This document shows positions 6,116-7,902 of a stretch of DNA of 7,902 nt, one piece after another (within the stretch, counting starts at the first letter, position 1; each line of letters opens with the position of its first letter). The DNA lies in assembly GCA_021790695.1 (NCBI GenBank), contig JAJYGJ010000194.1, positions 1 to 7,902 of the forward strand, given 5' to 3'. Source of the stretch: Nitrospirota bacterium (GTDB lineage Bacteria; Nitrospirota; Thermodesulfovibrionia; Thermodesulfovibrionales; JdFR-88). Made by a program: the position numbers and the translations under genes. The notes beneath the pieces were generated by a model, which made no database searches, was not told the DNA's origin, and was given only the letters and a program-made list of their open reading frames with translations.

Positions 6116-7141
6116 TCAATCTCCCGCCCTGATTATGTATTTGATGCCCCGTCCCCGGGCCAGCCTCTCGAACGCCTTCCGGGCCCCGGAAAGCATATAT
6201 TGGCCCGATATGAGCGGTTTTACATCGATTTTCCCTTCCACAAGGAGGCTCCGGGCCTTCCTGACGTCGGCGGGGCAAAAATGAAAAGAGGCCATGAGCG
6301 TAAGCTCATCATAGTGGATGAGGTGGGAAGGCCAGGAGACCAGCGCGCCTTTTTCGAGTCCGCCGAAGAGCATTATCCGTCCCCCGCGCCTTGCATATCC
6401 CGGAGCGGCCTGCCAGACCTCCTTCCGCCCGGTGCACTCGAGGACGTAATCGGCGCCCAGGGGGGCGAATTCCCTCATCGCCTTTTTTGCCTCCCCCGGC
6501 CTGAATACGCAATCGGCTCCCAGTTTTCCGGCAAGCGCGAGCCTCGATGCCTCGAGCGCGCATACGGCCACCCTGAGCCCCCTCGCCTTCAGAATCAGAA
6601 GGTGTAAAAGCCCGATCGGCCCGGCCCCGAAGACCAGGGCGGCCGCCCCCTTTACGGCCTCAAATCTTTCCACGCCGTGCACCACGCAGCTCAGCGGCTC
6701 CAGGAAGGCGGCCTCCTCGAACGAGAGGGTCTCAGGTTTCAAAAACGTGTTTGTTTTAACAATATGGCGCGGCAAAAGCACGTACTGGCCGAAGGCGCCA
6801 AGCACCTTCGTGTCCATTATCTCGCGGCAGAGGTTATAAAGCCCTTTTTTGCAGTAGGCGCACTTGCCGCAAGGCGCCGTGTGGACGGCCATGACGGCGT
6901 CGCCCGGCCTGAATTTCCGGACGCCGCTTCCCGCGTCAACGACCGTCCCCGAAAATTCATGCCCGAAGGGGCCCGGCATCGGGATCAGGCTGTGCCCCCG
7001 CCTCCAGGCCTTCAGGTCCGTGCCGCAGGTGAGTGCCGCCTCCACCTTTACTAGAAGCTCCCCCTTTGCCGGCCGGGCAACGGGCACCGTCCTTAATTCG
7101 GTCTCTCCTGGAGCGACTAACCAAAGTTGTTTCATCTCCAT
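6116..7141 (-). CDS. Zinc-dependent medium-chain alcohol/polyol dehydrogenase
   Basis: This 341-residue zinc-type medium-chain dehydrogenase has catalytic zinc residues C39 (TCGTD), H61/E62 (GHEFSG) and E148 (EPLSC). The structural-zinc loop has C91, C94, C97 and C105. The cofactor motif GAGPIG is at 172-177, in a Rossmann domain of about 165-290. It is only distantly similar to the dehydrogenase next to it, sharing mainly family motifs, so the pair is not a recent duplication. The TCGTDLKAW segment is reminiscent of the threonine and sorbitol dehydrogenase branch, but the substrate is not decided. The start may be the ATG at 7141 or the one two codons later at 7135; neither has a clear ribosome site. 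The gap to the upstream membrane-protein gene is 8 bp, which points to co-transcription and perhaps coupling. Confidence 0.92.
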   Translation of the reverse strand: MEMKQLWLVAPGETELRTVPVARPAKGELLVKVEAALTCGTDLKAWRRGHSLIPMPGPFGHEFSGTVVDAGSGVRKFRPGDAVMAVHTAPCGKCAYCKKGLYNLCREIMDTKVLGAFGQYVLLPRHIVKTNTFLKPETLSFEEAAFLEPLSCVVHGVERFEAVKGAAALVFGAGPIGLLHLLILKARGLRVAVCALEASRLALAGKLGADCVFRPGEAKKAMREFAPLGADYVLECTGRKEVWQAAPGYARRGGRIMLFGGLEKGALVSWPSHLIHYDELTLMASFHFCPADVRKARSLLVEGKIDVKPLISGQYMLSGARKAFERLARGRGIKYIIRAGD

Positions 7142-7149
7142 GGGATGGA

Positions 7150-7398
7150 TCAGAAGACGAGCATCCCGCCCGAAAACTGGCCTATGAGGGCCGCGGCGAC
7201 GAAAACAGGTATGTAGTGCCAGCTCAACTGGGACAGCCTCCTGCCGAGGAAAATAAACGGGATGGGCAGATGTATGTAGAGAAACCAGCGGAAGGACAAC
7301 TTCCTCTCCTTTACCCTCAGGTAGCCGAAGGGCAGATTAAGAAGGACCGTGAAAAAAAACAGCCCGAGCACCAATGCCAGTCTGGTTTCAAAACCCAT
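7150..7398 (-). CDS. Small three-helix membrane protein, function unknown
   Basis: This 82-residue protein is mostly hydrophobic. Likely membrane segments are residues 6-26, 37-52 and 61-81, separated by short basic loops (RVKERK near 28-33, GRRLSQ near 52-57). Notable features are NLPFGYLR at 21-28, HLPIP at 43-47 and GQFSGG at 73-78. I see no known catalytic motif. It begins the run that continues 8 bp later into the zinc dehydrogenase, so it may be functionally tied to it or simply share its promoter. Coding is supported by the coherent membrane pattern, the tight spacing and an upstream promoter-like sequence. The ATG at 7398 has only an adjacent AGG as ribosome site. Confidence 0.75.
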   Translation of the reverse strand: MGFETRLALVLGLFFFTVLLNLPFGYLRVKERKLSFRWFLYIHLPIPFIFLGRRLSQLSWHYIPVFVAAALIGQFSGGMLVF

Positions 7399-7404
7399 CC
7401 TATC

Positions 7405-7434
7405 AAATTACCCTAAAAATCAAAAGAGTGTCAA
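7405..7434 (-). promoter_or_regulatory. Candidate sigma-70 promoter for the membrane protein-dehydrogenase run
   Basis: On the minus strand a perfect TTGACA (7434-7429) is followed after 18 nt by TAATTT (7410-7405), a fair -10 box. The predicted start of transcription is at about 7398-7399, essentially the first base of the ATG at 7398, so the message would be leaderless or nearly so. The rest of the 241-bp gap (7399-7639) holds no gene I can support. It contains only short GC-rich palindromes at 7530-7548 and 7553-7567. Confidence 0.45.
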
Positions 7435-7639
7435 ACGGGTGCCCGCCTGAGGCAATGTCCCCGGGGAGGGGCAGAGGACGGGCAACTTCACCGCAACGGG
7501 GGCCGCAAGGTCCGCATCCCTTCAATTGACCGGCTTCCCTTTGGCCGGATCGCGGGAATCATTCCCGAAAAGCGAAGAAGGATTCCGCCCGATTTTATCC
7601 TTACAAATAAATTTCCGGCCGGCGGACGTAAATCGTTTG

Positions 7640-7902
7640 CTAATCGGAGCTGAAAATGTCTTCCTGGAAGCCATGATTACCCAGGTCCAGGAGGGCGGGC
7701 AAGGCCTTTTCGAAATAGACGACCAAATCCGGGTCGAACTGCCTGCCGGCTTCGTTTATTATCTCATTTTTCACCTCTGCCGGACCAAGGGCGCGCCTGT
7801 ATGACCTGTCCGAGGTAAGAGCATCATAAACATCAGCCATGGCGATTATCTGAGCCCCCATGGGGATTTCCTTTCCCTTAACACCGTAGAATCGCTCCCC
7901 GT
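7640..7902 (-). CDS. HD-GYP domain protein, C-terminal fragment (5' end outside window)
   Basis: The last 86 residues of a larger protein are visible, running off the right edge. They match the C-terminal half of an HD-GYP domain, the family that degrades the second messenger cyclic di-GMP. The visible order is GERFYGVKGKEIP, then ARI-like GAQIIAMADVYDALTSDRSYRRAL, then GRQFDPDLV near the end. The segment that gives the family its name reads RFY rather than GYP, although the shorter GYYG form also occurs in relatives. The catalytic HD pair and most metal ligands are outside the window. Upstream sensor or receiver domains are likely but unseen. The ATG at 7861 is internal to the domain and not the true start. 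The next gene begins 241 bp downstream with its own promoter-like sequence, so this gene is probably a separate unit. Confidence 0.88.
   Translation of the reverse strand, partial: GERFYGVKGKEIPMGAQIIAMADVYDALTSDRSYRRALGPAEVKNEIINEAGRQFDPDLVVYFEKALPALLDLGNHGFQEDIFSSD

Noticed and set aside
7530..7567. Two short palindromes (CCGGC...GCCGG and CGGGAA...TTCCCG) considered as a terminator for the HD-GYP gene
   Set aside because: Neither is followed by a T tract on the minus strand; they may be repeat remnants but I cannot assign a role.
7615..7622. CCGGCCGG palindrome just after the HD-GYP stop codon
   Set aside because: It is self-complementary without a loop, so it cannot form a normal terminator hairpin, and octamers like this are expected in GC-rich DNA.

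Overview
The window comes from a GC-rich bacterial chromosome. Every gene I can support lies on the minus strand, so the text below reads from right to left. System II (ResB/CcsA) cytochrome c maturation, a sigma-54 (NtrC-class) response regulator and an HD-GYP protein together suggest an anaerobic or respiratory Gram-negative, such as Nitrospirota or Desulfobacterota. That placement is an impression from gene content; there is no rRNA or marker gene here to fix it.

Right edge to centre (7902 to 4460): the C-terminal 86 residues of an HD-GYP protein come first. A 241-bp gap follows, holding a promoter with a perfect -35 box very close to the next start codon. Then comes a co-directional set: an 82-residue three-helix membrane protein of unknown role, a zinc-dependent medium-chain dehydrogenase, a second and divergent zinc-dependent medium-chain dehydrogenase, and a small cupin. 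Gaps are 8, 92 and about 37 bp, so they are probably co-transcribed. The second dehydrogenase carries an in-frame array of five 15-bp tandem repeats just before its nucleotide-binding glycine motif. This is the most unusual coding feature in the window.

Centre to left (4459 to 233): a 142-bp gap contains a long imperfect stem-loop and a plausible sigma-70 promoter. It is followed by resB, ccsA and an NtrC-type regulator. resB and ccsA appear to start with TTG, and the ccsA Shine-Dalgarno lies inside the last codons of resB. ResB and CcsA together form the membrane machine that delivers haem to periplasmic apocytochromes. The regulator is in line with them, but no partner histidine kinase is visible.

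Left edge (1 to 232): no convincing gene. It holds a palindromic dispersed-repeat-like element, a hairpin that could end the minus-strand operon, and a strong plus-strand-oriented terminator hairpin covering the regulator's stop codon. This looks like a junction between convergent transcription units. A 20-bp sequence next to the regulator stop recurs exactly, in inverted orientation, in the gap upstream of resB, so the resB-ccsA-regulator block is bracketed by inverted repeats. I did not find a clearly new multi-gene system; the best leads are the repeat-expanded dehydrogenase, the bracketing repeats and the uncharacterised redox cluster.
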